Source: Mesorhabditis belari (Eukaryota > Nematoda > Chromadorea > Rhabditida > Rhabditidae). From it: a DNA stretch of 64,000 nt. The position numbers and the translations under genes are program-made. Each line of letters begins with the position of its first letter. Within the stretch, counting starts at the first letter, position 1. The DNA lies in contig CAUEEP010000925.1 in the NCBI GenBank assembly GCA_958450365.1, positions 310,001-374,000 on the forward strand. The letters are read 5' to 3'. Positions 10,559 through 21,389 of this stretch are shown one piece after another. The notes below the pieces were generated by a model that worked only from the letters and a program-made list of their open reading frames with translations, made no database searches and had not been told where the DNA came from.

Positions 10559-11687
10559 TTTCTGTGTTTGTTTGAGGAAATTCAAAACTTCAGAAGCTGG
10601 TGGACGATGTATACGTTGAAAGTTAGTACACCTAATAGGTGAATTTTAAAGTATAAAAGAAAATTTTGAATCCAAACCTCGAGACGATCTTTTGAATTTC
10701 TGATTGACATTCGGGTGATTCGATTTCAGTAAGACGTTTGAGTGCAATATCAATCAATAATTGCTCACGATCAAACACTCCACATACCTCATAGTTTGTG
10801 AAAATGGTTCTAAGATAATGAAAATGTTGTTTTGAAATCCTAGTTATATCTCAAATGAGATCAATATTCAAATTTGAATACCTCCTTTCGATGATTTCCC
10901 ACATAACAAGTCCCAGACTGTAGACATGATTTCGATGGGAATTCTGGAATGAATTTATTTTATCATTGGATAGAAAAAAAGGTAAAACTAACCGATACGT
11001 CAGCCTTCATCACTCGTTCATAAGCATTCCGTACCCCATCCTCCTCCATATCAGGTGGACTCATATATCGTTGTGTTCCAGCGAATGTTCCCGTAACAGT
11101 TCCATCTTCCACTACTTTTACCAATCCGAAGTCACCAATCATCAGCTGGTATTCATTGGTCACAAAAATACTATAAATGAATTGAACTTCGACATTTATA
11201 CCACTGAATATTACTTCTCTGGTTTTATAACTCGATGTACGAATTTCTGTTTCTGATACATGTGATCAATGGCATCAAATAATTGGATTCCCCAGGTGAG
11301 AACAGTGTTCATTGAATATGTGATTGCTGGATCAAGAATCACTAAACTCTAAAATATAACAATACCAGTCCAATCCCAACCTCCCTTTAGTGGTCCCTTC
11401 TGGCAATATTCCCCTACGGGTTTCCCTTGTTTTGTAGATCGATACAATCGGGCAATATTTTCATCATTGATCTTCATCAAAGCTTTACATTCATTTTTGG
11501 AGAACTTCAATCGTGTATCACTACCACAAAGCATATATTGGATCACAGCTGGGTTAAACAGCTTATGGTACAATACAACCTCTACAAAAGACCGAATATT
11601 GGAAATAGTAGTGGATAGATCCAAAATAACTGCTCCATTCCCGATATGGCGCTGAAAAAATGTTGCTGTCGTTTCTCTGGGTGTCAT
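10559..11687 (-). CDS. Module A: protein kinase domain, probable pseudokinase (multi-exon)
   Basis: Kinase exons read from an ATG at 11687. The glycine loop is reduced (IGNGAV, lacking the YGAVYEL part seen in module D). The beta-3 motif is PAVIQ, with Gln in place of the ATP-binding Lys. The alpha-C NECKAL Glu is kept. After a 39-base intron the block TVLTWGIQLFDAIDHMYQK follows. The catalytic loop is HRVIKPEN (Asp replaced by Val), rebuilt across an AA|GTAATA mini-intron. Then come IGDFGLV, GTQRYMSPPD, NHVYSLGLVMWE and, at the end, RPPASEVLNF. The frame stays open if the mini-introns are removed, so this may be an expressed but inactive kinase. It ends at AAA|GTAAGC (10559), apparently spliced to the long exon at 9939. 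Confidence 0.7.
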
Positions 11688-12389
11688 TTTTCACAGATAC
11701 AGCTTGACCTTAAAGAACTAATAATATAAAATCTAAAAGAGGAGATCAAATGAAAATTCGAATGAATATATGATGAAAAACATCTAATGATTTAAAAAAT
11801 ATGAAAAAAAGATTTAAAAAGAAAACTGGCAAAGCAGCTATTAGATGAGGGGAAAAACTTTTGCAAGAAAGGGATGTCTTATCTCTTTCTTCTCTCCACT
11901 CTATTCCCAGATTGATTGATTCTGGGTTTTGGGAAAAGCAGAGGGATCTGATAATAGTAAACTGAATCTTATTGGTCCATTAAATACTTTTGTTTTTCTT
12001 AAATTTGACTTAATCCGAAAACGGCTTTGAGAGCCACAAAGAATTATACAGTTTTTTTATAATCGCCACTTGGAGCCCAATTCCAAATTATTACAAAGAG
12101 AAAACATTTAGGACAACATTTCGGAGCAAAAGTTTAAAATTTAGCTGAATAAATAAAACTTCCACTTGTATGAGAAGCTTAGAATCGACCCCGGGCTGAG
12201 TACCTTTTTTGAAAAGCACAAGAATTGCAATAAAATTTTCCACAGTTATTGTCCGGAGATTCCTGCATATATTTCCTTACATTTCCTACACTCTTAGCAG
12301 TATTTTAGCAGGTTACTCATGAGATTTCGAAGTAACCTCGGGAAGTAACAAGCGTTCAGGGACTTCTCATTAGCCACCCTGTAGATGCC
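11688..12389. other. 5' flank of module A
   Basis: Bases 11830-11960 resemble, in inverted form, the sequence just upstream of module D (39780-39960), so this is duplicated module flank. The rest has no gene I can support. Confidence 0.4.
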
Positions 12390-12800
12390 CTTATCTCGCT
12401 GATCATATGATCAGAGTCCTTATATTTTATCTTCTCATAAGAAGTTTTACTATCTAGCTAACCGTTGTGCGTAGACTAAATAGCTAATCCTTGAAGATTC
12501 AGCTCTGAACTGAGCTCGGCGAAACATTACATCTAGCTACAGTGATCATTTGGCAAAGTTTATTTGCTATTGAGTTTTCGAGTTAAGTTTTTAAGTCGAA
12601 GCCCTTGCTAATGAAGACAGATCGAAGAGCCGTGGTTAAACAATCAGAATGTACAAAGAGCCAAAATTGAATTTTTCAACTTGTATTGCAAGATAGGATT
12701 AAAATAAAGAGTCAACAAAAAATTATTATTGGGCTGCGTTTGAAAAGAACAAGGAAGGCCTTATCTCTCGCTTTTATTCACTCACCATATTGTGGTGAAT
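12390..12800 (+). repeat. Interspersed repeat R3, copy 1
   Basis: About 400 bases containing AGCTAACCGTTGTGC, AAGATTCAGCTCTGAACTGAGCTC, shown here only in part, and GGGCTGCGTTTGAAAAG. The same order recurs at 32265-32690 (plus), 38868-39213 (minus) and 53430-53645 (minus). No coding capacity, so probably a non-autonomous element. Confidence 0.6.
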
Positions 12801-12845
12801 ATTTCGATGAATAAAGATTTCTCGCTTTGATGTTATTGAATTTAC

Positions 12846-12880
12846 CGTCAAATCGGGAGTTTCTTTTGCACCACGCTAAT
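12846..12880 (+). repeat. Solitary mariner terminal repeat
   Basis: The sequence around CGGGAGTTTCTTTTGCACCA matches the right end of the mariner element at 13073-13612, including the adjoining TTACCGTCAAATC. No left partner is nearby; a remnant. Confidence 0.5.
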
Positions 12881-13072
12881 ACATTCTTTTCAATCTGATG
12901 ATAAGACTCATTCATCCCAGGATTCCCATCGAAATGAGGTCTACAGTCTGGGACTGGTTATGTGGGAAATCATCGAAAGAAGGTATTCATATTTGCATAT
13001 CGATCTCATTTGAGATATTAATAAGATTTCAAAACTATATTTTCATTGTCCTAGAACCATTTTCAAAAGCTA

Positions 13073-13612
13073 TTAGGGTGGTGCAAAAGAAACTGCCGAT
13101 GGGTATCAGCTCTCATTTATCAGAAACGAGCGATGCTAACGGCATTATTTTTTTATGGTTTGTTCTCATATTTGTTTGCTATTTATTTCTTTCTTGAATT
13201 TTTTGGTTGTTGTTTATTTTATTTAAAAATGCTTATATTTTTTATTTAGATCATGGTCGATCAAAAGTTTGTGCTACGAGCAGCATTACTGTTTAACTTC
13301 AAAATTGGAAAGTCTGCTGCCGAATCGCATCGTTCTCTCTGTGCTGCTTTCGGAGATGGCACTTTGTCTCTCAGGCAATGTCAGACTTGGTTGCAACGAT
13401 TCCGAGAGGGAGACGAGGCTTTGGAAGATTACGAGCACGGTTCGAGGCCAGAAGTCGTGAACGAAGCCAAGCTGAGGGACGTTATTCAGGCCGATCCATG
13501 CCAATCTGCTCGAGATCTTGCGAAAATATTCTATTGTGATCATGTCACCATCGAACGCCATCTTTTTTTTTAATTTACCGTCAAATCGGCAGTTTCTTTT
13601 GCACCACCCTCA
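13073..13612 (+). mobile_element. Deleted mariner element with intact ends and TA target duplication
   Basis: Ends are TTAGGGTGGTGCAAAAGAAA and, inverted, TGAGGGTGGTGCAAAAGAAA. Each is flanked by TA (13071-13072 and 13613-13614). Removing the element restores the kinase exon seen in module D (CTATGAG). Only 540 bases remain of an expected 1.3 kb, because the catalytic half is missing. Confidence 0.8.
13253..13573 (+). pseudogene. Mariner transposase DNA-binding (HTH) half
   Basis: A 106-codon frame encodes the paired helix-turn-helix of a SETMAR/Mos1-type transposase: an AAESHRSLCAAFG segment, a CQTWLQRFREGD segment, a GSRPEV linker, then DLAKIFYCDHVTIERHL. It stops just before where the catalytic domain should begin. 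DNA binding could persist; transposition cannot. The TIRs match those of the element at 43.7-44.9 kb. Confidence 0.75.
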
Positions 13613-13879
13613 TATGAGATGTTAGGAGGGTTTGATCGTGACCGATTATTGATTGATATTGCACTCAAACGTCTTACTGAAATCGAATCACCTGGATGCC
13701 AATCAGAATTTCAAAAAATCATCTTGTGGTTTCGATTCAGGATTTTCTTTTATATTTTAAGAATTTAAGAATCTATCAGATTTACTAACTTTCAACGTAT
13801 TCTTCGTCAAACAGCTTCTGAAGTTTTGGTATTGCTCAAACAAACATGGAAAGTAAGCTTTTTAGTAGAAGTTGATTTT

Positions 13880-14055
13880 CTCGTTTACAATTATATTGGT
13901 TTGGGAAGTATGAAATCTCGCTAATTTCCTTTCACTCCTATGGTCTTATTTTAACATTAAAACAACTCAAAGTTTCGGGATTTATGTAGAATTTTTAAGA
14001 CTACCAATTAATAATGTTGGAAAATCTTTTGTGGCAAAATAGCTGAGAAAGGCCG
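13880..14055 (+). repeat. IR1 arm after module J kinase tail
   Basis: It carries the IR1 words GAAAGTATGAAAT, TTTGTGGCAAAATAGCTGAG and GGCCGGATTGAAGTTGACTT. The repeat is cut off at about 14075 by maT transposase sequence. Confidence 0.6.
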
Positions 14056-14057
14056 GA

Positions 14058-14881
14058 TTGAAGTTGACTTATGTTCACATGCCTCGTGAAATGAAAGTTC
14101 CTGTGACTTCGATGCATCGAATCGTTCGAAAACGCTTAGGAATGAAAGCTTTCAAGAAAAACAAGTGTCACGGAATCACCGATGCTGCAAAAATTAAGAG
14201 AGAACAGCGTTGTGCTCAATTTCTTGCTCGGTTTCCTGGAAAAGCTCACCAAAGATTATTTTCACTGATGAGAAAGTTTTTACGGTCCAGCAAGTGTTGA
14301 ACAAGCAAAACGATCTAATTTACGGCATTTCTAATCCACACAAATTAGTTTCGCATTCTCTTCATCCGACCTCGGTGATGGTTTTTGCTGGAATCACTTA
14401 ATCACGGAAAAACTCCCTTAGTCTTCGTTCCTGGTGGTGTCAAGATCAATGCAAATAACTATTTGGATGTCCTGAGAAACGAAGCTTTACCATCGAGCAA
14501 AAATCATTTTGGACGAAAAAGATGGACGTATCAACAAGACGGAGCTCCGGCCCATAAGGCCCGTTCAGTTCAGGATTGATGTGACAAGAATTTTCCAGCC
14601 TTATCGGATTCAACGAATGGCCACCAATGTCGCCTGACCTAAATCCTCTCGACTACAGCGTCTGGGCCGTATTAGAAGCCAAGGCTTGTCAAAAACCGCA
14701 CAAAACTCTTGATTCTTTGAAGAAGGTTCTTCAAAAAGCATGGAATGAATTGGAGTTCCCCTACTTGCGGGCCACAGTCAACAACTTTCCGAAGCGCCTT
14801 CAGCTGTGTCAACGCGAAAGGAGGAGATATCCAATAATTGTTGTTTTTCCATTACTTTACTATCTACTTTGTCAAGAATGA
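14058..14881 (+). pseudogene. maT-like (DD37D) transposase relic
   Basis: Three frames together cover most of a Tc1/mariner transposase without its N-terminus. They give a RIVRKRLGMKAFKK helix region, IIFTDEKVF with the first Asp, WTYQQDGAPAHKA with the second Asp, and SPDLNPLDYSVW with the third. About 37 residues separate the second and third Asp, the spacing of maT elements. At least three frameshifts and one in-frame stop (after RSVQD) show it is dead. Clear terminal repeats were not found. Confidence 0.75.
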
Positions 14882-15096
14882 AAGTTTCATCACAAGTTTT
14901 ATACTCCAAAAAGTTTTTCAAGCTAGTTATCCGGTATCAGTAATTGTGGAACACGCTGTAAATTGCCTAAGTCATCCATCGCTATTAGTTAGCCAAAGAA
15001 AATGAGACTAGCTATGTTTATTTTTTTGCACAACAGGGTATAATATTTCTTTTATTGCCGTAGCTATTCAGAAAAACACAAAAAGATTGAAAATGA
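14882..15096. other. Spacer before the lectin gene 3' end
   Basis: Short AT-rich spacer between the transposase relic and the 3' end of the lectin gene. No gene seen. Confidence 0.3.
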
Positions 15097-17135
15097 TCAG
15101 AATGGAGAGCTTGTTTTGCAGATGAAGGGATAAAAGCTCGTTAAAGTGAATCTCCACTTTCCGCTAGTGCCGGAGATCTGAAAGAGACTCGTCGTTGATA
15201 TGGAAATTCTCATATCGCAAGATAATGGTCATTCAATGATCACTATATTATGGGTTCACAAACTCCGCGAGGGAAATCTCACTTGGCCTTGCCATTGCCG
15301 CTCCGGCTCTTCGTTATGCCAATTCGCAAAATCCACAGCACTTCCGTCTGTCCATTCGATAGCAAATTTTTTTCTCGGATTTCTCTGAAAAACCATTCTT
15401 ATTCGATTTTGGCTATTATTTCCATTTCAAGTTTTTTTCAAGCAAAATTCTTCGTCGACACTTTCCTATTTTATTTCCTGGAAACTATTTCGCATATTTA
15501 GTTGAATCAACCTGTAGTCCGATCCAGAATCCATTGCGTGAGTCGAGATCTTTTGCTGAAATCGTGGTATATTGATATCTTCAGTTGCCTCTATTTTCTG
15601 ACCGAGTCCCCAAACGAAATCGTTCTCCTCCTGACTGTGAATTGACGCCAAATGGCCATTCCGTTCCACACAAAACGCCTCAGCCTTATCATGTTCGAAA
15701 TTTCGATCGATTGCCTGAAGTTTCTATTCCTTTCTATTCTTTTTTCTATTCTAAACCTTGTAGAAAGAATTCGTCATCGGGAAATATGTCCAAGCAAGAA
15801 AAGTAATCCTTTGATTTCTGCAATTCATTGATTAGATTTGGATTTGCAGTTGCCTACGATATTTTCAAGTAAAGCTTTTGAGAGTTAACCAACACGTACA
15901 ATATGCATTGCAAGAACTCACAAATCAGTCTCCAATTGTGTCGTTTTATTTGCTTTGACGGCGGAGAGCATGGATTTCCTGAAGGAGAATCGAATAAATT
16001 GGGTGGAATTGGTCTTGAGAATAGAATTAGTCAAAAAATTATCAAAACGATGCGACAAAGTATCAAAATGCTCAACGTTCAGATCAGACTTACAATTCAG
16101 CGTTTCGGTCGACGTTTTCTTTCTTTCTTTTGCAGACAAATAGCCGCCGGACAGACGCATAGAGAGACCATTTCCCGCTGCTGCCATCATAAATCTGAAA
16201 GAAGAGAGCTCTGTTTCTCTTTTATCTACAGTATTCCACATAGGCGTGCGTGTCCGGATTCGTCTCGTCGGATGACCAATTCGTGAAATCCACAGCACTT
16301 CCATCGGTCCATTCCAAAGGATTTCCCACTTTGCCGTTTCTTCGCTAAATAAAGCCTTTCTATTTTCGCATTTAAATTATTGATAGACCGACCTTCAGTC
16401 CGATCCACAAGGTGCCCTCCTCACCAAAAACGTTGTTGGCCTTGACTGAAACTGAGAGAAATTTGTATCCCTGAAATTCTTTTCACTAAAAGTCGCTAAA
16501 ATAATCCTTTTTAATTTTTGAAATCTCAAGTCTCAAGAGAAAATTCATTCGATTTCTCACCGAGTCCCAGAACGAAATCATTCTCTTCTTGGCTGTGAAT
16601 TGATGCCAAATGGCCGTTTTGAGCCAGACAAAATATTTGGGCTTCGTCGAATTTGAGTCGTTCATCGAATGCCTTTTAGAAGTAGAAGAGCTTTCCCTAG
16701 CAAAACACACCAAACCTTGTACAAGTGCTTAGTCTTTCCAAAATATGTCCAATTGGCGACTGTCAGAAAATGAATCGTTTGGATTCTGAAATTATTTCAA
16801 AAATTCTCAAGAGCTCTTGTCCCAAAACCCACAACTCTGCTATTTTCGTCGAGAATCTCGTTTCCATCAACGCCAACTCGACCATTTTGTTGTTTCTTTC
16901 GAATTCTCTGCCATGATTGATAGTTTATGAACGATAATTTATAAAAATCAAACTCACAACATTCGTTGACAAGTCTCCAAACGAATTGCATCCGTGTGAT
17001 TCTCACTGCTAAATAAAATTAAACGGGGAAATCCATTGCCAAGGGAAACTCGAATTCGAATGGATCGATGTTTTGTTGGATCGAAGATTGAGTGAAAAAT
17101 AGAAGAATCGTCATGAAGATGGCCAGAAAACCCAT
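15097..17135 (-). CDS. Secreted protein with two C-type lectin domains (nematode CLEC family)
   Basis: The start at 17135 gives a signal peptide (MGFLAIFMTILLFFTQ). Two CTLDs follow in about eleven small exons whose phases agree. CTLD1: ANWTYFGKT, FDEAQIFCLAQNGHLASIH, EENDFVLGL, TLWIGLK, LEWTDGSAVDFTNW, then SGKW and RLFVCK. CTLD2: AWTYFPMTNSFYK, KAEAFCVERNGHLASIH, EENDFVWGL, GFWIGLQ, IEWTDGSAVDFANW, then SGKW and PFICK, stop TGA at 15097. The two domains join across a TT|GTAAGT donor (near 16090) and a TTGCAG acceptor (near 15830). The family binds sugars or microbial surfaces; many nematode members are secreted immune effectors. The EPN/QPD sugar-specificity triplet is not classical (EEP, ETN), so calcium-dependent binding is uncertain. 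It is the only ordinary single-copy-looking gene in the first half of the window. Confidence 0.85.
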
Positions 17136-17327
17136 TACGATCGATTTCTTGGCGTTTCGCGTTCGAATTCGGACAAATCAGGGAAACGAATGGTGAGATA
17201 AACAAATGAGTTTTTTTGCAAAGGCTTTCGCTGACTCTCGAATTGTTTAGAAAAGAGTTCGCTTGACTCATCGAGTGTGGAAACGATCGTTACGCCCAAA
17301 ATTGTTCTGCTGAAAAGTTGATCTTAT

Positions 17328-18181
17328 TTGCCGAATCGACTAGAGATTGATTTGGACACATCGCGAGGGCCACCTAGAAATCATTTTATAAGGTTTCGGT
17401 TTGATTCAGTAAGTGTTCCGCTGAGTTCGCTGAGAAAAAGTTTCTCTGAATCACCCGAAGTGATCCAAAAAAGAGAGAAAAGAAAACAAAGGTTTGAAGA
17501 TCTAGCTGTCTATCAGTGACCATTCAGATACCCGGACATCGAGGATGAGAGGAGAAAATCGGGAGACCCTCATTATTCGAGTCGAGTCGAGCCAGTGTAG
17601 ACAGGAGAACTGAGCTGTCTGCTCGATTTCATTCAGAGGCCACACTGATTATGGCCGAGTGTGAAGAGATTCAGTGGTCAGATGAGAGCGGACAAACAAC
17701 CACATGGAAGCCACCGTGGACATCCTCCATTCGTTCCATATATGCACCAATTATCAGTTCATCGACTCATTCGGTGGCTTTGCTTTTGAAAAGAACTCTT
17801 TTCACTAACCTTTGATCTCCATGTAAAATTGTAGAATTCATGGTAAATTCCCCTCATTCGGACCCATTTCTCGTACAGATACAGAACAATTTTAATTGAA
17901 TATTCACGCATTTTCGCAATTTTCTTCCACTTTTGCCATTCCTGGTATTGTTAATAGAAGAGCTTCAACACCTAAATAACCCGCGGTTGACAAGTGCTTG
18001 AATTGTCCCATAAAACTAGATTTTGTAGCGAATTTGACCTGAAAATGTAGGATTTGTTGTTTTTTGTTTGTTTCGTTCGTTTTTCTTTTTATTTAATGCT
18101 TTGATTTAGGAATTCGTGCGAGAGGAAGGTGCGAAGGATCGATCACCGAAATCGACAAAGGACCAACAACGCCTAGTCAGG
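17328..18181 (+). other. Possible exons of an unrecognised plus-strand gene
   Basis: Coding-like pieces are 17328-17519 (RLEIDLDTSRGPPRNHF), 17540-17600 (DIEDERRKSGDPHY) and 18109-18181. The last piece is bounded by GATTTAG and GTAAAG and reads EFVREEGAKDRSPKSTK. I could not join them in phase, and no domain is visible. Low confidence. Confidence 0.25.
17651..17815 (+). CDS. Small ORF, 54 codons, unknown
   Basis: ATG to TGA reading MAECEEIQWSDESGQTTTW and onward, with a coding-like start but a less convincing end. It sits among the possible exons of 17.3-18.2 kb and could be one of them read past a donor. Confidence 0.2.
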   Translation: MAECEEIQWSDESGQTTTWKPPWTSSIRSIYAPIISSSTHSVALLLKRTLFTNL

Positions 18182-18185
18182 TAAA

Positions 18186-18874
18186 GTGTTTCCTCTAGCC
18201 TCTCCCAAAACCAGAATCAATCAATATGGGAATAGCGTGAAGAGGACAATTACTTAAATACTATTTAGATCTCCACTTTGAATTCACGACATTTTAATAC
18301 AGTTCCATTTTGATTTCAGCGTTTCATTTGACGCGAAATAAGCGGCTCTGATTTTTGGAACTTTATCGTCTCTTTGAATAAAATGGATCAGATTTGATTA
18401 AAATCCTTTACACCACTCATCTACTGAGGATTTTCATGCTGAAGAATGGTGCTTTTGAGCAGAGTCAAAGCATTGACATTGAAATTGGCTCCGAAAAGTG
18501 AAACAAAGCCGAACTGGCCCTTTATCATCTTTTTCATTCAATCAATATGAAAAGAAACAGATAAGGCTTTTGTTCAATTCTTTTGCGAAACTTTTCTTCA
18601 CAACACATTATTGCAGGCTTTAAATGAGGAAATCTTCTAAGAATGTTGAAACTACATGTAACAATCTTCAATATAACAATTTTTCGCTTTCTCACCAGTC
18701 AATATAATAATCAATCTCCATATCTATTATCCATAGCATTTTTTTTTGCTGAGCCTTTAGTATTTAGTATGACCCAAAGTTTTTTGCTCTCCATTTTAAC
18801 TATAAAATTTAATTTATTCTGAAATTATTTTTATTCCCAGAGACATTTGCAGTTTCAGCGGCCCACGATAAACT
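18186..18874 (+). repeat. Duplicated 5' flank of module B
   Basis: The sequence from about 18220 matches 32000-31340 in reverse orientation, for example GATCTCCACTTTGAATTC and CATGCTGAAGAATGGTGC. It precedes the kinase start in modules B and C. A pyrimidine tract ending TTTGCAG/TTTCAG lies just before the ATG and could serve as a trans-splice acceptor. Confidence 0.6.
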
Positions 18875-20317
18875 ATGGCAACAAACCAGCAATTCAAAGA
18901 ACGATTTATTGGTAAAAGAGCAATGGGGAATGTGTATGAATTGGAGGGACATCACCCGTTGGTTATTTTATTGAAAAATACAGTGTATAAAAGAAAAGAG
19001 GTTGTAATGTACATAAACATGAAGTGATACCAAAAATGTGTTCTTTATTTTCGTTTAACACATTCACGACAAAGGGACCCACCTTTGAGGTCCTCAGGTA
19101 CCCATCAAGTACTCCACAACTTTTGGCAGCTTTCATTTTTAAATTCTCTCAACTAAACTCAAAGCTTGCATACAAATACTATTATCCGTTAAGGTATGGT
19201 TATTGGTAAGACTAAAGCTTTACTTATACATATTAGAAGAAATGCGATATCGAAATTAATGGATTCTTCCTTTATTTAGCCCAGCTGTGGTCCAATATAT
19301 GTTTTGTGGAAATGGCGAACAATTGAAGTTCTTCAAAAATGCATGTGCAGCATTGAAGGCCGTTCATCATGCAAATGTAGCGAGAATGTTATACACAAAA
19401 GAGAATGGAAAGATATTGGGAATTGTAATGGGATACGGCCAGAGGGGATCACTCCGAGATGGTTCAGACTCAAAATATATTGTGACAGTTTACAGTTTAG
19501 TAATCTTCAACCCAAAAATCAGCTATTCAATGAACACTGTTCTCACCTGGGGAATCCAATTATTTGATGCCATTGATCATATGTATCAGAAAAACAATAT
19601 GGTACATCGAGATATCAAACCAGACAAGTAATATTCAATGGTATAAATGTCGAAGTTCAATTCATTTATAGCATTTTTGTGACCAATGAATACCAGCTGA
19701 AGATTGGTGACTTTGGATTGGTAAAAGTAGTGGGAGAAGGAATCGTTACGGGAACATTGGCTGGAACACAACGATATATGAGTCCACCCGAGTTGATTGA
19801 GAATCATATCCTGGATGTTCATGACCAAATCAAGGATCCAGATATTCGAGTTTGATTATGTACCTTTATCATTTAAAATAAACTTTAGGATTCCCATCGA
19901 AACGATGTTTACAGCCTTGGCTTGGTCGTGTGGGAGATCATTCAAAGGAGGTATTTATTTGTAAGATTTTAAGAAACAAACCACCAACATATGCATAAAG
20001 GTAACGCATACTAAAGATTCAATATTGAAGGGTTGTATCCGACCCAAAAAAACGAATCTCTTCAGAACAATCTTCTTGAAAGATGTGCAAGAAGGGGCAT
20101 TCAACAGAGATGCGCATGTATTAGATATCGGCCTCAAGCGTATTACTGAAATCGAATCACCCGAATGTCAATCAGAGATTCAAAAGATCCTCTCGAGGTT
20201 TGGATTCAAGTTTATCTTTTATATTTTACGAATTCACCTATCAGATGTACCAACTTTCAACGTATTCTTCGTCCACCAGCTTCTGAGGTTTTGGATCTCC
20301 TTGCTCAAACGCAGAAA
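18875..20317 (+). pseudogene. Module B: protein kinase domain, partly decayed
   Basis: Starts MATNQQFKERF. The glycine loop reads IGKRAMGNVY (second Gly replaced by Arg). The small exon before beta-3 has a TAA, and beta-3 is PAVVQ, without the Lys. Alpha-C is NACAAL, without the Glu. The C-lobe is better kept: HRDIKPDN across an AA|GTAATA mini-intron, IGDFGLV, GTQRYMSPPE, NDVYSLGLVVWE, TEIESPECQ and RPPASEVLDLL. The last exon ends AAA|GTAAGC at 20317. The loss of both ATP-binding residues and the nonsense codon argue for a pseudogene or pseudokinase. Confidence 0.65.
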
Positions 20318-21389
20318 GTAAGCTTTTCTAAAAAAAGTTGAATCTCTCGTTAACTATTATATTGAGTTGGAAAGTATGTTGTCTCGCAAGTATTTCCTTT
20401 CACTTATTTCACCATAAAAATAACTAGAATTTTTATCGTTTATGTAGAATTCTTAGGACCACCAAGTATTAAAGTTTCACAATCTTGTGTTGTAGAATAG
20501 CTGAGAATGGCCGGATTGAAGTTGACTTATGTTCCGATGCCACGTATCTCCGTGTTCCATCACTAAAGTTCTTTTCTCTTTCACAATATACCGGGGAAAC
20601 TTTAAAATAGTTAAGCTTAACATTCCAGCCAATTATATTTCATGTTTTCAATTAGAAAAACACTTCTTGGTGATGATTTTCACGGCGAACTGCGGACAAA
20701 CATCTCCAAAATAAGCGTTCTCTGAGTGAAAACTGCCTAAACGCCCATCCTCTGGCATGGCTATCTTTGGTTTCTATTCTCTCTATTTTAATAGGTAAAT
20801 AGGAGTAAAGGGAAATTTCGTGTTTCAAAAAACGAGAAAAATACGGCAGAAAGGCGAGTTAGCTAGTAGAAAAGCATTTCATAATTGGATAATTCAACCA
20901 AACATAGCCGATTATTAAACTGTATGCCAGAGAGTGGGCGTTTAGGCAGTTTTCACTGAGAGAACGCTAATTTTGGAGTTGTTTGTCCGCAGGTCGGCGT
21001 GGAAATCATCACCAAGAAGTGCTTTTTTAGTTATGTTAAACATGAATGTTGCTGAAATTTTAAGCTTAACTATTTTAAAGTTCCCGCTGTATATTGTGAA
21101 AGAAAGAAGAACTTTAGTGATTAAACAAGCTTTTACATGCCATGTGAACATTAGTCAACTTCAATCCGACCGTTCTCAGCTATTTTGCCACAAAAGATTC
21201 TGATGCTTTAATACTTGGTAGGCCTAAGAATCCTATATAAAACATGAAAATACTGGTTATTTTAGCGGTTATTTTAAATGAGTAACTAGGAGTGAAAGGA
21301 AATTTGCGAAGTGTCGTACTTTCCAACCGAATAGTTTAGTAAGTTTCTTTTTTGTTGAAATTTTATACTTCTCAAATATAATAACCTAG
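20318..21389 (+). repeat. Module B fusion intron with long IR1 foldback
   Basis: The 1,072-base intron holds two IR1 arms of about 255 bases facing each other (about 20490-20745 and 20935-21195). The left arm begins ATAGCTGAGAATGGCCGG and the right arm ends CCGACCGTTCTCAGCTAT. A transcript would fold into a long hairpin. Confidence 0.7.

Larger units (their letters stand above)
12898..13870 (+). pseudogene. Module J: kinase C-lobe fragments split by a mariner insertion
   Basis: The exon at about 12925-12990 encodes SHRNEVYSLGLVMWEIIERR in a non-ATG frame. After an intron, the next exon starts TIFKSY and is interrupted at 13073, resuming at 13613 with MLGGFDRDRLLIDIALKR and TEIES. The last exon has FQRILRQTASEVLVLL and ends AAAGTAAGC like all other modules. 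The N-lobe, catalytic loop and NPPRPIC exon are absent. The copy is closest to modules A and D. Confidence 0.65.

Noticed and set aside
11349..11400. Apparent TAG and odd insert between the hinge and alpha-E helix of the kinases
   Set aside because: A 39-base mini-intron (G|GT...TTTAG) removes it in every copy and restores a conserved junction.
14880..15060. Terminal inverted repeat for the maT relic at 14.06-14.88 kb
   Set aside because: Words near 14955 (AACACGCTGTA) and 15035 (CAACAGGGTATA) look end-like, but no matching left end was found.
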